The translations under genes and the position numbers were made by a program. Positions 17,654 to 28,286 of a stretch of 64,000 nucleotides of DNA are shown one piece after another. The DNA is from Nitrosomonas cryotolerans ATCC 49181 (lineage in GTDB: Bacteria; Pseudomonadota; Gammaproteobacteria; Burkholderiales; Nitrosomonadaceae). The stretch's first letter is position 1, and each line of letters opens with the position of its first letter. Where the stretch lies: NCBI RefSeq assembly GCF_900143275.1, contig NZ_FSRO01000001.1, positions 1,116,001-1,180,000 of the forward strand, written 5' to 3'. Below the pieces are notes generated by a model that was not told the DNA's origin, did not search any database, and saw nothing but the letters and a program-made list of their open reading frames with translations.

Positions 17654-18100
17654 TTAGATGATAGTATGCTGTAACAAATCAGAAACCAGCTTATGAAAAA
17701 CTTCTTTTGGATCCTGTTCAGTAGAGGACTGCTCAGCGGCAACGCATTTTTCATCTGTAATGCTATAACAAAAATCGCAATAGTTATTCCAGGCCGTGTT
17801 ATAACTGAGTAGACGATCTTGCGGAATAAAGATTCTCAGAATCTCAAAATTCTCCTGCATTTCAGGCAATCTATCGCAAAGATAAGTATTGATATTTACT
17901 GGCCAGTTTACCGGCTTTGGATACATGCCAGACAGCTCTGATTCGATGGTATAACGAAAATTATGGATAGCATCAGCCCGCCGTTTTCGGTTGAGGACTT
18001 CAACACTTAAAGCAATAATGCCCAGTATGCCAAATAGAATAAAAGGCCATAGTGGCACTGTTTCAAAATATCCAAATATTTGATCAGAATATTCGCTCAA
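17654..18100 (-). CDS. hypothetical single-span membrane protein
   Basis: 148 residues with one membrane helix (about residues 15-35, PLWPFILFGILGIIALSV) followed by a charged segment and a soluble domain with three cysteines (CDFC at about 108-111, and one before AAEQSS). Not recognised. It stands alone between the IS element and ggt, with no clear operon partner. Codon use looks like that of its neighbours. Confidence 0.55.
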   Translation of the reverse strand: MSEYSDQIFGYFETVPLWPFILFGILGIIALSVEVLNRKRRADAIHNFRYTIESELSGMYPKPVNWPVNINTYLCDRLPEMQENFEILRIFIPQDRLLSYNTAWNNYCDFCYSITDEKCVAAEQSSTEQDPKEVFHKLVSDLLQHTII

Positions 18101-18433
18101 GTTTTTCTCGATATAATAAATAAAGTTTTTCTTCGGATAAGCTTTTTTAAAAGCACATCCGGCTTCAGTGATTATGGCAAACTAAGTGAAAAAAGAGATC
18201 TTCCTAGTAATGGGTATGTCTGCGGTTTTTCTCGTTTCACTTAGGTGACAAATCAACCCTTTAAACCAACTCTTTAATCTGGCAAATTTCAGATTAATAT
18301 CACGCTATTTATCCTATCTTGCCATAGGAAAGAATATGTATCAATATGGATTTTCCATCTAGAGGTAAAATTTAAGGAAAATAGCCTGTGTTGAGTCTGT
18401 TAAATGATCTTTTCGATTTAAAATAATAAATAA
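18101..18433. other. intergenic, nothing recognised
   Basis: 333 AT-rich bases between two divergent genes, so promoters for both are expected here. No convincing operator, repeat or RNA was seen. Confidence 0.5.
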
Positions 18434-20137
18434 ATGCAGAAAAAATTTGTAAAGATATTCGTTCAAACGCAAACGGGGTTCTGCTGGATATTGTCGGTAT
18501 TGTTGTTTGTCATTTCGACAAATGCCACTGCTATATATCCAGCGGCAATTGTATCGGCTCATCCGTTAGCGACTAAGGCGGGTGAAGCGGTACTTGCACA
18601 GGGCGGTAATGCATTCGATGCGGCAGTCGCTGTGAGTGCGGCGTTAGCAGTAGTCGAGCCTTTTGCATCGGGGTTGGGTGGGGGTGGCTTTTGGTTATTA
18701 CACCGTGCTAGTGATGCCAGAGATATTATGATTGATGGGCGTGAAACTGCGCCTGGAAAAGCATTTAGTGGAATGTATTTAGATGAGAAAAAGAAGCCTG
18801 TAAAAGGTGCCTCACTCAATGGCCCGAGTGCCGCTGCGATACCGGGTGTGCCTGCTGCATTGATTTATATTAACGAACATTATGGTCAATTATCATTAGA
18901 GAAGACGCTTGCACCAGCGATCCGCCTAGCGCAGGATGGGTTCAGCATAGATCAACGGCTGGCCAGAACAATTGAGAATCATCAGAACAAGCTGCGCCAA
19001 AATCATCTTGCGGCACGGATTTTTCTGCATGGAGGAAAAGTGCCTGTTTCAGGTTGGTTATTACGCCAGCCGCAGCTTGCTGCTACCTTGAGAAGCATTG
19101 CGACACGAGGTGCAGATGGTTTTTATGGTGGCCATGTGGCTCAAGAGATGGTTCGATCTGTCAGGGAGGCCGGTGGGATATGGCAATATGAGGATCTGGC
19201 GGATTATCGTGTAGTTGAGCGTAAGCCAATTCAATTTACTTATCGTGGAACACAGATTACATCCGCATCGCTGCCCTCTGCAGGTGGATTGACTCTGGCA
19301 CAGGGCCTCAATATGCTTGAGCATTTCCCGGTATCAGAATTGAGTGAATGGGATAAGATGCATTTAATTGCAGAAGTACTGCGATTGGCTTACCAGGATC
19401 GCGTTGAGTATCTGGGCGATAGCGATTTCATTAGCGTTCCTGAAAAACGGCTTATGAGTGCGTATTATGCTCGCCAGCGCGCTGCTCGGATCAGTTTGGA
19501 TCGGGCAGGCTCTTCCAGTGCTGTGTACCCTACCGAAAGAGAGTCGGAAAAAGGAACTGAAACGACTCATTTTTCAGTGATTGATATAGAGGGTAATCGA
19601 GTCGCAGCAACGATCAGTATCAATACATTCTTCGGTTCTGGTTTTATTGCAGGAAATACCGGGGTATTACTGAATAATGAGATGGATGATTTCTCAATGG
19701 GTGATAATGTGCCTAATATTTTTGGCTTGTATGGTAGGGAAGCGAATGCAATTTTGCCAGGGAAACGTCCTTTATCCAGTATGTCGCCGACCTTTGTAGA
19801 GAATGAAAACGGTATATTGATTATGGGTACGCCGGGTGGCTCGCGTATTATCAGCATGCTTTTGTTGGCGATTATTGATTATGTTGATAATCAACAGCTT
19901 GATCCGTATAAACTGGTTTCTCGTCCTCGTTTCCATCATCAGTATTTGCCCGATCAAATTGAAATTGAGCCAAATGCGTTTGATGAGAAATTGATAGCTA
20001 AGTTGTTACAAAAAGGGCATGTAATAAAAACTGCAACACGACAATGGGGAAATATGCAATTAATTTTCTTCGATAAAAAAGAACAAAAATCTTATGTAGC
20101 GAGTGATCCACGAGGTTCTTTTGATACACGCTATTAG
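18434..20137 (+). CDS. ggt: gamma-glutamyltranspeptidase
   Basis: A 567-residue periplasmic enzyme that cleaves the gamma-glutamyl bond of glutathione and related peptides. It has an N-terminal signal peptide (basic start, hydrophobic stretch, then TNATA), the large subunit (SAHPLATKAGEAVLAQGGNAFDAA region), and self-cleavage before T377 in TTHFSVID, which becomes the N-terminal nucleophile of the small subunit. Also seen are GSGFIAGNTGVLLNNEMDDFS and PLSSMSPT, typical of the small subunit. Length is normal. It appears monocistronic, starting about 330 bases from its divergent neighbour. Confidence 0.95.
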   Translation: MQKKFVKIFVQTQTGFCWILSVLLFVISTNATAIYPAAIVSAHPLATKAGEAVLAQGGNAFDAAVAVSAALAVVEPFASGLGGGGFWLLHRASDARDIMIDGRETAPGKAFSGMYLDEKKKPVKGASLNGPSAAAIPGVPAALIYINEHYGQLSLEKTLAPAIRLAQDGFSIDQRLARTIENHQNKLRQNHLAARIFLHGGKVPVSGWLLRQPQLAATLRSIATRGADGFYGGHVAQEMVRSVREAGGIWQYEDLADYRVVERKPIQFTYRGTQITSASLPSAGGLTLAQGLNMLEHFPVSELSEWDKMHLIAEVLRLAYQDRVEYLGDSDFISVPEKRLMSAYYARQRAARISLDRAGSSSAVYPTERESEKGTETTHFSVIDIEGNRVAATISINTFFGSGFIAGNTGVLLNNEMDDFSMGDNVPNIFGLYGREANAILPGKRPLSSMSPTFVENENGILIMGTPGGSRIISMLLLAIIDYVDNQQLDPYKLVSRPRFHHQYLPDQIEIEPNAFDEKLIAKLLQKGHVIKTATRQWGNMQLIFFDKKEQKSYVASDPRGSFDTRY

Positions 20138-20262
20138 ACTGAAAAAAGGGTACGTAATTTGCCGATACGAAAATAGAATTGACCTGACACAGACAATTGC
20201 GTTATTTTCAACGGTTTTAAGTGATAGAAGCGTTTGCTTTTTATTATTGTGCTGAGTGCATT

Positions 20263-20517
20263 ATGACAAAATCATCCAAAGCTGCTGCGTATTCACAGCC
20301 AGAAAATTTTGAGGCAGCATCGACCGAGCTGGAGCATATTATTACGATGATGGAGGCAGGGCAGATGCCGCTGGAAGCTTCTCTTGCAGCTTATAAACGC
20401 GGCGCAGAATTGTTACAATATTGCCAGAATAAACTACAGGATGCGCAACAACAAGTGCGTATGCTTGAAGCAGATACGCTAAAAAACTTTATGACGTCTG
20501 GCATTGATGATCACTGA
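20263..20517 (+). CDS. xseB: exodeoxyribonuclease VII small subunit
   Basis: 84 residues from the ATG at 20263. The family core reads FEAASTELEHIITMMEAGQMPLEASL, followed by a helical YKRGAELLQYCQNKL. An in-frame GTG upstream would add 14 residues with no family similarity. XseB helices coat XseA to form the single-strand nuclease; xseA is not in the window. The gene overlaps ispA by 14 bases, giving the common xseB-ispA-dxs operon. Confidence 0.93.
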   Translation: MTKSSKAAAYSQPENFEAASTELEHIITMMEAGQMPLEASLAAYKRGAELLQYCQNKLQDAQQQVRMLEADTLKNFMTSGIDDH

Positions 20518-21400
20518 TTTCCAGGATTGGGCGAGGAGCCGTCAGGCCCGTATCGAAACCTTTCTGGACAGACGGTTGCCTGCCACTGATTGTGTGCCTG
20601 AGAGCCTGCATGATGCCATGCGCTATGCCGTGTTGGGAGGGGGAAAACGTGTGCGTCCGTTACTTTCTTTTGCCGCGGGCGAATTGAGTATGGCTGATGT
20701 GGAACGCGTGACGGTTGCAGCAGCAGCGGTAGAGCTGATTCATGCCTATTCTTTGGTGCACGATGACCTGCCTTGCATGGACGATGATGTGCTGCGGCGA
20801 GGTAAACCAACTTGTCATGTGAAATATAACGAGGCTACAGCGTTACTGACAGGAGATAGTCTACAAAGTTTAGCCTTTCAGTTGTTGGCAGAAAATTGTT
20901 TAGCGGATACGCCACAGATTCAATTAGATATGATCAGGCAGTTGGCGCAGGCATCCGGCTCACGGGGGATGGCGGGTGGACAGGCATTTGACTTGGCCAG
21001 TGTTGGCAAAACTTTGAGTTTGCCAGAGTTGGAGTATATGCATATTCATAAGACAGGTGCGCTGATTCGTGCTGCAGTGATGCTGGGGGCATATTGTGGC
21101 AGTAGCTTAAATGATGTGCAGCAGGATAAGCTGAATCACTATGCCAAATGTATTGGTCTTGCGTTTCAGGTGGTTGACGATATTCTGGATGCCGAAGCGA
21201 CTACCGCAACACTGGGAAAGACGGCTGGCAAGGATGCGGAAAACAAGAAACCAACCTATGTCAGTATTCTGGGCATTAGCCAAGCTCGTGAGTTAGCAGA
21301 AAGATTGCAAAGCGATGCTTGTCGAGCACTGGATAGTTTGGGTGAACGGGCAATTCGATTACGCCAGGTAACTGACTTTATTATTGAACGTAAGTTCTGA
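20504..21400 (+). CDS. ispA: farnesyl diphosphate synthase (geranyltranstransferase)
   Basis: A 298-residue prenyltransferase that builds C15 farnesyl diphosphate from IPP and DMAPP. The first aspartate-rich motif is DDLPCMDDD, the second DDILD, with GGKRVRP near the N-terminus binding the diphosphate. It overlaps xseB and is followed 45 bases later by dxs, which supplies the isoprenoid precursors. The start given is the ATG at 20504; one internal ATG follows immediately (MMITDF). Confidence 0.95.
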   Translation: MMITDFQDWARSRQARIETFLDRRLPATDCVPESLHDAMRYAVLGGGKRVRPLLSFAAGELSMADVERVTVAAAAVELIHAYSLVHDDLPCMDDDVLRRGKPTCHVKYNEATALLTGDSLQSLAFQLLAENCLADTPQIQLDMIRQLAQASGSRGMAGGQAFDLASVGKTLSLPELEYMHIHKTGALIRAAVMLGAYCGSSLNDVQQDKLNHYAKCIGLAFQVVDDILDAEATTATLGKTAGKDAENKKPTYVSILGISQARELAERLQSDACRALDSLGERAIRLRQVTDFIIERKF

Positions 21401-21445
21401 GCGCAGTATTTTTATTATCAAGATTATTTCATTTTCAGGTTTTGA

Positions 21446-23290
21446 ATGTATCCACTGTTAGACACTATTAACACGCCTTCCCAGTTACGTGCACTGGAAC
21501 GAAAGCAATTACCTCAGCTCGCTAAGGAATTACGCAGCTTCTTGATTGAATCTGTAGCGAAAACCGGGGGGCATCTGTCCTCCAACCTGGGTACAGTAGA
21601 ATTAACGATTGCCTTGCATTATGTTTTTAATACAGCGCATGATCGACTCGTGTGGGATGTCGGTCATCAGACTTATGCCCATAAGGTTTTGACGGAACGT
21701 CGTAACGGCATGAGTAAATTGCGTATGCACGGCGGCATTGCCGGATTTCCGCGGCGTGATGAAAGTGAATACGATGCTTTTGGTACAGCTCATTCGAGCA
21801 CGTCTATCAGTGCTGCGCTGGGAATGGCCGTTGCGGCGCAGTTGGAAGGGATAGATCGGCGCTCAATTGCGATTATCGGTGATGGTGCCATGAGTGCGGG
21901 TATGGCATTTGAAGCACTCAATAACGCCGGGGTAATGGATGCCAATTTGCTGGTAGTGCTAAATGACAATGATATGTCAATTTCACGCCCGGTAGGTGCG
22001 TTGAATAACTATTTTGCCAAGCTTATGTCTGGTCGATTTTATGCGGCAGCAAGACGGGCTGGTGAGAAAGTACTGGGTGTCGTGCCGCCGATGTTGGAAC
22101 TTGCCAAGCGCGCTGAAGAACATATGAAAGGAATGGTAACGCCGGGTACATTGTTTGAGGAGTTTGGCTTTAACTATATTGGTCCAATTGACGGGCATGA
22201 CCTGAATGTATTGGTGACGACATTAAAGAATATTAAACATCTTGAGGGCCCTCAGTTTTTGCATGTTGTTACCCGTAAAGGCGCGGGTTACAAGGTCGCA
22301 GAAGAAGACCCGATTCTTTATCATGGTGTCAATAAATTTGATCCAAATGCAGGTATTGTTCCTAAGCCTGCCGGTAAGCCAGCCTATACGCAAATTTTTG
22401 GTGATTGGTTATGCGACATGGCGGCGCAGGATGCCCGTTTAATTGGTATTACGCCTGCAATGCGCGAAGGATCTGGACTGGTAAGATTTTCGCAGGAGTA
22501 TCCTGAACGTTATTTTGATGTTGGTATTGCCGAACAACATGCGGTGACATTTGCCGCAGGCGCGGCTTGCGATGGTTTGAAACCAGTGGTTGCAATTTAC
22601 TCAACTTTCTTGCAGCGGGCTTATGATCAATTGATTCACGATGTTGCGATCCAGAATTTGCCAGTTGTATTTGCTATTGATCGTGCAGGACTCGTCGGAG
22701 CAGATGGTCCGACACATGCTGGTAGTTTTGACTTGACCTATTTGCGTTGCATTCCGAATATGACGATCATGACACCATCGGATGAGAATGAATGTCGGCA
22801 AATGCTGTACACAGCATTTCAGATGGATACTCCGGTTGCCGTTCGCTATCCGCGGGGTGCAGGAACAGGCGCGGTAGTGCAAAAAGAAATGCAGGCATTG
22901 CCATTAGGTCGTGGTGAGGTATGTCAGCAGGGAAACAAGGTGGCACTTCTTGCTTTTGGCAGCATGCTGACACCTTGTTTGGAAGTGGCAGAAGAGCTAG
23001 GTGCTACCGTTGCTAATATGCGTTTTGTTAAGCCGCTGGATGCTGATCTGGTTGCTTCTTTAGCAAATAATCACGACTTGCTGGTGACGGTCGAAGAGAA
23101 TACCATTATCGGAGGAGCAGGTAGTGCGGTATTGGAGATGCTGAGTAGTAGAGGCGATCAGGTTAAGGTGCTGCAATTAGGCCTGCCAGATATTTTTATA
23201 GATCAGGGTGATTCGGTGCAAATGCTGGCCGATTGTGGATTAGATAAGTTGGGTATCATAAAGTCTATTCAGGTGGCCTTATCCACTTAA
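21446..23290 (+). CDS. dxs: 1-deoxy-D-xylulose-5-phosphate synthase
   Basis: A 614-residue thiamine-diphosphate enzyme that condenses pyruvate and glyceraldehyde-3-phosphate, the entry step of the MEP pathway. Seen are [30 protein letters not shown] with the downstream NDND (the thiamine-diphosphate/Mg motif), [15 protein letters not shown] and the transketolase half with [15 protein letters not shown]. It is co-directional with ispA; folE2 follows 93 bases later. Length is close to the family norm. Confidence 0.97.
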   Translation: MYPLLDTINTPSQLRALERKQLPQLAKELRSFLIESVAKTGGHLSSNLGTVELTIALHYVFNTAHDRLVWDVGHQTYAHKVLTERRNGMSKLRMHGGIAGFPRRDESEYDAFGTAHSSTSISAALGMAVAAQLEGIDRRSIAIIGDGAMSAGMAFEALNNAGVMDANLLVVLNDNDMSISRPVGALNNYFAKLMSGRFYAAARRAGEKVLGVVPPMLELAKRAEEHMKGMVTPGTLFEEFGFNYIGPIDGHDLNVLVTTLKNIKHLEGPQFLHVVTRKGAGYKVAEEDPILYHGVNKFDPNAGIVPKPAGKPAYTQIFGDWLCDMAAQDARLIGITPAMREGSGLVRFSQEYPERYFDVGIAEQHAVTFAAGAACDGLKPVVAIYSTFLQRAYDQLIHDVAIQNLPVVFAIDRAGLVGADGPTHAGSFDLTYLRCIPNMTIMTPSDENECRQMLYTAFQMDTPVAVRYPRGAGTGAVVQKEMQALPLGRGEVCQQGNKVALLAFGSMLTPCLEVAEELGATVANMRFVKPLDADLVASLANNHDLLVTVEENTIIGGAGSAVLEMLSSRGDQVKVLQLGLPDIFIDQGDSVQMLADCGLDKLGIIKSIQVALST

Positions 23291-23383
23291 TATCGATATC
23301 TTTAATGCTGATTTTGGAATGACGCTACATGTCTTTGATAATGTTTTTAGCGGGTGCTCCTTTTTGGATAGGAGGTAAATAGC

Positions 23384-24196
23384 ATGAATAAACAAATAGA
23401 TTTACCCATTGCAGACGTGCAAAGCTCGCCGGATAAGAGACGGATCGCAATTGATAGAGTTGGCATCAAAGCTATTCGTCATCCTATTATGGTTGCTGAC
23501 AAGGATGGCGGTGTGCAGCATACGGTGGCCGTTTTTAACATGTATGTGAATTTGCCTCATAACTTCAAAGGTACACATATGTCTCGCTTCGTGGAGATAC
23601 TTAATAGCCACGAGCGTGAGATTTCAGTGAAATCATTTGAAAAGATCCTGCGAGAAATGGTCGAGAAGCTGGAATCAGATTCTGGCCATATTGAAATGAC
23701 TTTTCCTTATTTTGTCAATAAATCGGCCCCTGTTTCCGGCGTGAAAAGTCTGCTGGATTATGAGGTAACTTTTGTAGGTGAAATTAAAGATAATGATTAC
23801 ACTTTCACTATGAAGGTTGTCGTGGCAGTGACGAGTTTATGTCCATGTTCCAAGAAAATTTCTGATTACGGAGCGCATAATCAGCGCTCTCACGTAACAA
23901 TTGCCGTGCGTACCAACAGTTTTGTGTGGATCGAAGATGTGATCAAGATAGCAGAAGATAAGGCGTCATGTGAACTTTATGGTTTGCTGAAACGCCCTGA
24001 TGAAAAATATGTGACTGAGAAGGCCTACGACAATCCTAAATTTGTTGAAGACATTGTACGAGATGTTGCCGAAGTTCTGAATCAGGATTCGCGTATTGAT
24101 GCTTATACCGTGGAGTCAGAGAATTTTGAATCAATCCATAATCATTCTGCTTATGCCTTGATTGAGCGTGATAAAAAGAGTATGCCTGTTATATAG
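23384..24196 (+). CDS. folE2: GTP cyclohydrolase type IB
   Basis: A 270-residue FolE2, making dihydroneopterin triphosphate from GTP for folate and related pterins and for queuosine. Family marks are the [19 protein letters not shown] motif with the metal-binding cysteine, and a strong AGGAGG ribosome site 8 bases before the ATG. Type IB enzymes are metal-promiscuous and often zinc-regulated; no clear Zur box was found upstream. The dxs-folE2 adjacency is typical of nitrosomonads (from memory). It feeds the folX and folK genes at 10 kb. Confidence 0.96.
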   Translation: MNKQIDLPIADVQSSPDKRRIAIDRVGIKAIRHPIMVADKDGGVQHTVAVFNMYVNLPHNFKGTHMSRFVEILNSHEREISVKSFEKILREMVEKLESDSGHIEMTFPYFVNKSAPVSGVKSLLDYEVTFVGEIKDNDYTFTMKVVVAVTSLCPCSKKISDYGAHNQRSHVTIAVRTNSFVWIEDVIKIAEDKASCELYGLLKRPDEKYVTEKAYDNPKFVEDIVRDVAEVLNQDSRIDAYTVESENFESIHNHSAYALIERDKKSMPVI

Positions 24197-24231
24197 AAGC
24201 AGCCGGTTTTCTAATTTTAAGCGCATTTAGT

Positions 24232-24641
24232 TTGAGATTAATCTCTGTTGTAGTGCTGTCGGTATCATCATTTGGTCTGACTCGTTTTGTCATGCTCTCA
24301 ACAGGCGACAGGATCGTGGGCGTCCGCAAAGGTTGTCTGGACAAGCGTTCAGGGCAGCTGGTGAACGAAAATCAAAGGATCGCGATAGAGATGATGTTGG
24401 CAGTCGGTGACGTGTAGAATAAGGGTCTGTCTCGAAATAGCCCAAAAATTGAGGTGCTTGTCCGGTCTATTTGTTAATAATTAATAGGTTGTATAGCGAA
24501 AAAGGGATAAATCTTATATTAAGAGACAGTCTCAATGACCACTGTCTATCGGAGGTGGCCAGTGATCAAGGTTGGTTTGAATTCGCTTGGATTGCGGCCC
24601 TTGGATTGAGAATTCCCTTTTTTAGGGAGAAGAGCCATCAA
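24232..24641 (+). pseudogene. degraded tnpB-type element relic
   Basis: The stretch at 24232-24417 encodes FGLTRFVMLSTGDRI and QLVNENQRIAIE, matching GLTHFAILSTGEKI and RLVNENQVIAVE of the solo TnpB at 29.2 kb with the middle deleted. Near 24570 a SDQGWFEF segment matches SDAGWGEF. The tail at about 24610-24641 has a GAATTCCC...GGGAG hairpin and ends in TCAA, like an element right end. It is clearly dead. Confidence 0.7.
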
Positions 24642-24648
24642 ATGATTA

Positions 24649-26181
24649 TTAATGCTGCCTAACGAAATCCTTTAAACGGAAGCCAAGTATCCATAATGCT
24701 GCAAAATAACTGCTCGCACCCATTATGATTACGCCTGATAGTCGACCGATGCGCTGGCTTGCTGAATCCGGGAGCCATGAGGCATCGCTCCCTGAACTGA
24801 ACCAGAGTGTCGCGGCCATTACCATTAAGGCTATTAATATTTTCAGGAAAAAAATAAGCCAGCCTGATTGCGGTTGATAAATTTTGAGACTACGTAATTT
24901 ATAATAGAGTAGGCTGGCATTGAGGCAGGCACCCAGGCCAATCGCTAGTGCTAGTCCGGCATGTTGCAAGGGTAGAATGAACACAAGATTCATAAATTGT
25001 GTTGCAATTAACGTAATGATCGCTATTTTTACCGGTGTTTTTATATTCTGCCGTGCATAGAATCCGGGTGCCAGGACTTTGACCAATATCAATCCAAATA
25101 GCCCTATACTATAGGCAATTAATGCCTCACGTGTCATCCAGACATCGTTAGCAGTAAATTCACCGTAGTAAAATAGTGTGGTGATCAAGGGTGTCGCGAG
25201 TAATGCTAATGCCAGAGCAGCGGGGAGCGTTAATAATACGGTCAAGCGTAAGCCCCAATCTAGTAAGCGGGAATATTCTTCGGTATTGTTATTAGTGTAG
25301 TGCCGGGCCAGAGATGGAAGCAGTACTGTTCCCAGGGCTACTCCGAGAAGACCAGCAGGGAATTCCATCAAACGATCAGCATAGTAAAGCCACGACACGC
25401 TGCCAGTAATCAGGAATGAAGCAAATATAGTATTAATTAATAAACTAATTTGACCGATAGATACGCCAAAAATGGCTGGTCCCATGAGCTTAAGAATGCG
25501 CCAGGCACCAGTATCATGAGTTTGTAAACGTAGACGCGGCATCAGCCTAATACGCATAAGAAAGGGTATCTGAAATGCGAGCTGTAATACACCACCGATA
25601 AAAACAGCCCATGCCAGTGCGAATATGGGGGGGGTCACCATTGGTGCCAGCCATAGTGCACAGGCAATAAATGATAGATTTAATAGTGCTGGTGTAAAGG
25701 CCGGTATATAAAACTTTCCATAAGTATTGAGTATGCCACCAGCGAGTGAAACTAGGGAAATAAACAGGATATAGGGAAAGGTAATACGCAATAAATCGAT
25801 TGTCAGTGTGAACTGCTCAGGATGAGCAGAAAAACCCGGTGCGCTTACATAGATGATGAGTGGGGCAGCAATGATACCGATTAATGTCACTACAAATAAT
25901 ATGATACTCAATAACGTAGTGACATGGTCAATCAGATGACGTATTTCTGCTGTCGAGCGGCCATTTTTATATTCTGCCAGTATGGGTATGAATGCTTGAG
26001 AAAATGCACCTTCAGCAAATAAACGACGTAACAGATTAGGAATACGAAAAGCTACAAAAAATGCATCAGTAGCCATTCCGACACCAAAAATCCGGGCGAT
26101 GAGTACATCACGCAGAAATCCAAGTACACGAGATACAAAAGTCATGCTGCTAATAGCAGCGAGGGCTTTGAGTAAATTCAA
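24649..26181 (-). CDS. murJ: lipid II flippase MurJ
   Basis: A 510-residue polytopic membrane protein of the MVF family with about 14 helices. The N-terminus [25 protein letters not shown] and the region [15 protein letters not shown] are highly characteristic. It flips the peptidoglycan precursor lipid II to the periplasm and is essential in most bacteria. It is transcribed alone, convergent with the folE2 operon, its end abutting the tnpB relic. Confidence 0.97.
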   Translation of the reverse strand: MNLLKALAAISSMTFVSRVLGFLRDVLIARIFGVGMATDAFFVAFRIPNLLRRLFAEGAFSQAFIPILAEYKNGRSTAEIRHLIDHVTTLLSIILFVVTLIGIIAAPLIIYVSAPGFSAHPEQFTLTIDLLRITFPYILFISLVSLAGGILNTYGKFYIPAFTPALLNLSFIACALWLAPMVTPPIFALAWAVFIGGVLQLAFQIPFLMRIRLMPRLRLQTHDTGAWRILKLMGPAIFGVSIGQISLLINTIFASFLITGSVSWLYYADRLMEFPAGLLGVALGTVLLPSLARHYTNNNTEEYSRLLDWGLRLTVLLTLPAALALALLATPLITTLFYYGEFTANDVWMTREALIAYSIGLFGLILVKVLAPGFYARQNIKTPVKIAIITLIATQFMNLVFILPLQHAGLALAIGLGACLNASLLYYKLRSLKIYQPQSGWLIFFLKILIALMVMAATLWFSSGSDASWLPDSASQRIGRLSGVIIMGASSYFAALWILGFRLKDFVRQH

Positions 26182-26599
26182 TTGAGTTTAAATGGCCTGA
26201 AAAGTTTATTGTGCAGTGTGTTTCCTTTGGATTGGCTATGCCGTTGTTGTTTCTGATTGATAATGAATATTCTCATTGGCTTTGGTGTTACGTGTCTGTA
26301 AATTCTGACTATCAACTTTCTATGTGTCAGTATAGCAATGATAGCAGGATGTTAAGCTCAGTACTTGGTTAGACAGAAAAATGCTGACCGCAGGAAAGTT
26401 TGTCATTAATGGTATCAGAGGGATCTATGATTGATGACAGAAAAATGGATACATGCTTATTCTTTGGAAATGGAAGATTTATTCCCTCTAAATATAAACA
26501 TTGATGCGTGCTGACTAGGCGTAAGCTATGTTTGGATTGCTTAAACTAGTTCATGTTTAGCATAATTATTAAACCATAAAATGAAAAAAGGAGTCGTGC
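26182..26599. other. intergenic, nothing recognised
   Basis: 418 bases between the divergent murJ and qmcA starts. Promoters for both must lie here, but no clear box, repeat or RNA was recognised. Confidence 0.5.
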
Positions 26600-27565
26600 A
26601 TGGAGTACGTGGTGCCAACTTTAGATATTGTGTTTAGTTTCTGGGTTGGACTTGCTCTCTTGTCAGTGATACTGATCAAAAATGCCGTTAAGTTTGTGCC
26701 CCAGAATATGGCTTATGTGATTGAGCGTTTTGGTAAGTACCATAAAACAATGGAAGCGGGTCTGAATGTATTGATTCCTTTTATTGATAGAGTTGCATAT
26801 CAATGTACTTTGAAAGAACAGGCCTCAGATGTACCGAGCCAAAGTGCGATTACTAAAGATAATATCTCTTTGATTGTTGATGGTGTCCTGTATCTCAAGG
26901 TTTTGAATCCTTATAGGGCTTCCTATGGAGTTGATGATTATCTCTATGCGGTGACTCAGCTTGCTCAAACTACCATGCGTAGTGAGATTGGTCAGATGGA
27001 TCTGGATAAAACGTTCGAAGAGCGTGAGAGCTTGAATACGAATATTGTCGCTGCAATTAATGAGGCAGCAGGCCCTTGGGGCGTGCAGGTATTACGTTAC
27101 GAGATCAAGGATATCGAGCCACCTCGTTCTGTGTTAGATGCAATGGAACGGCAAATGAAGGCTGAGCGAGAAAAACGTGCGGTTATCTTAGAATCGGAAG
27201 GCAAACGGCAATCAGCAATTAATGTTGCTGAAGGAGAAAAGCAAGCGAGAGTGCTGGCTGCTGAAGCCGATAGGGCAGAACAAATTCTTAATTCACAAGG
27301 TGAGGCGCAAGCCATCATTGCTGTTGCCGATGCAAAAGCTAAAGCACTGAAGATTATCGGAGATGTTGCCAATACGGTACAAGGACAACGGGCGATTCAG
27401 CTCGAATTGGCGAGCGGTGCAATCGAAGCCAAAAAAGCGATTGCCAAGGAATCATCCGTTATATTGTTAGCGGATAGCCAGACTCAGGCGGCAAATATCG
27501 TGACGGAAGCAATGACGATTCTTGGCACACTTAATAAAAATTCTACTCAATACAGTCAATCTTAA
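26600..27565 (+). CDS. SPFH/stomatin-family membrane protease-associated protein (QmcA-like)
   Basis: 321 residues: an N-terminal membrane helix (about 12-27), then an SPFH/Band 7 domain (VPQNMAYVIERFGKYHKTMEAGLNVLIPFIDRV) and a long alanine/glutamate-rich coiled coil (about 190-270) that mediates ring assembly. These proteins form large cages at the inner membrane, often with an NfeD partner. The nfeD-like gene follows, split from this one by a MITE. Ribosome site GGAG is 9 bases from the ATG. Confidence 0.92.
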   Translation: MEYVVPTLDIVFSFWVGLALLSVILIKNAVKFVPQNMAYVIERFGKYHKTMEAGLNVLIPFIDRVAYQCTLKEQASDVPSQSAITKDNISLIVDGVLYLKVLNPYRASYGVDDYLYAVTQLAQTTMRSEIGQMDLDKTFEERESLNTNIVAAINEAAGPWGVQVLRYEIKDIEPPRSVLDAMERQMKAEREKRAVILESEGKRQSAINVAEGEKQARVLAAEADRAEQILNSQGEAQAIIAVADAKAKALKIIGDVANTVQGQRAIQLELASGAIEAKKAIAKESSVILLADSQTQAANIVTEAMTILGTLNKNSTQYSQS

Positions 27566-27585
27566 TTGCTAATGATTAGCAGTTA

Positions 27586-27674
27586 GAGAGCTTTGCAGAA
27601 CTCCAATAGTTAAAAAATTAACTATTTATAATCAATAGTAGGAAGCTTTTGGCAAAGTCTTTTGCAAAAGTCTC
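27586..27674 (+). repeat. 89-bp MITE-like repeat, copy C
   Basis: Forward copy, more diverged than B or G (it starts GAGAGCTTTGCAGAA). It fills most of the gap between the stomatin-like and nfeD-like genes and could form a long hairpin in the shared transcript. Confidence 0.82.
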
Positions 27675-27704
27675 AGTTAGTATATTTATCAAGACGTATG
27701 GATT

Positions 27705-28214
27705 ATGGTGATTGAATATATCAACCAGCATCAGGGTGAATTTTGGATTGCTGTCGGATTTATAATGCTGATTACCGAAGTGCTATTGCTCGGCATGTCG
27801 ACGGGTGTCTTATTGTTTTCCGGTTTAGGTGCTCTGGCGACAGGGTTCATGATGTTAACGGGCCTATTACCTGAAACTTGGCTGGCTGGTATCGCCAGCG
27901 TTGGAATTAGTGCTGGAATTATTACTGCCTTATTATGGAGAACCCTGAAACGCTTACAGGTCCATAGTGTGTCTGGCTCAGATCAGAGTAGTGATTTAAT
28001 TGGCTTGGAATTGGTATTGGAAAACGAAATTCAAGTGCATGCGCCTGATAAAATTCGGTATTCCGGAATTGATTGGCGTGTTGAGATTGATATGACGGCA
28101 GGGGTAGAGTCAATAGCAGCAGGTGAGCGTGTATCAGTTGCATCAGTTGACGTGGGTGTGCTGCGGGTTAAGCCGACCTCAATCGAATCCCGCAAGGGAG
28201 CACCGGGAAAATAA
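27705..28214 (+). CDS. NfeD-like membrane protein
   Basis: 169 residues with membrane helices at about 12-30, 33-52 and 57-78, then a small C-terminal OB-fold-like domain (GLELVLENEIQVHAPDKIRYSGIDWRVE) typical of short NfeD proteins. NfeD partners with stomatin/QmcA proteins in membrane organisation and proteolysis. It directly follows the SPFH gene, from which a MITE separates it by 139 bases. Confidence 0.85.
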   Translation: MVIEYINQHQGEFWIAVGFIMLITEVLLLGMSTGVLLFSGLGALATGFMMLTGLLPETWLAGIASVGISAGIITALLWRTLKRLQVHSVSGSDQSSDLIGLELVLENEIQVHAPDKIRYSGIDWRVEIDMTAGVESIAAGERVSVASVDVGVLRVKPTSIESRKGAPGK

Positions 28215-28286
28215 ATTGCGGTGTATTCATTAAGCCCGGAAGGATGTTTGTATTCCGGGCAATAAAAAAAACGGATATTGGGTTAA

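Noticed and set aside
23291-23383. Possible Zur operator before folE2
   Set aside because: No palindrome resembling the Zur consensus was found.
24424-24540. GTCTGTCTC and GAGACAGTCTC as possible inverted ends of another small element
   Set aside because: The match is short and imperfect and lies inside the tnpB relic.
28231-28262. GCCCGGA/TCCGGGC hairpin between nfeD and the hypothetical gene
   Set aside because: No T-run follows the stem on either strand, so terminator function is not supported.
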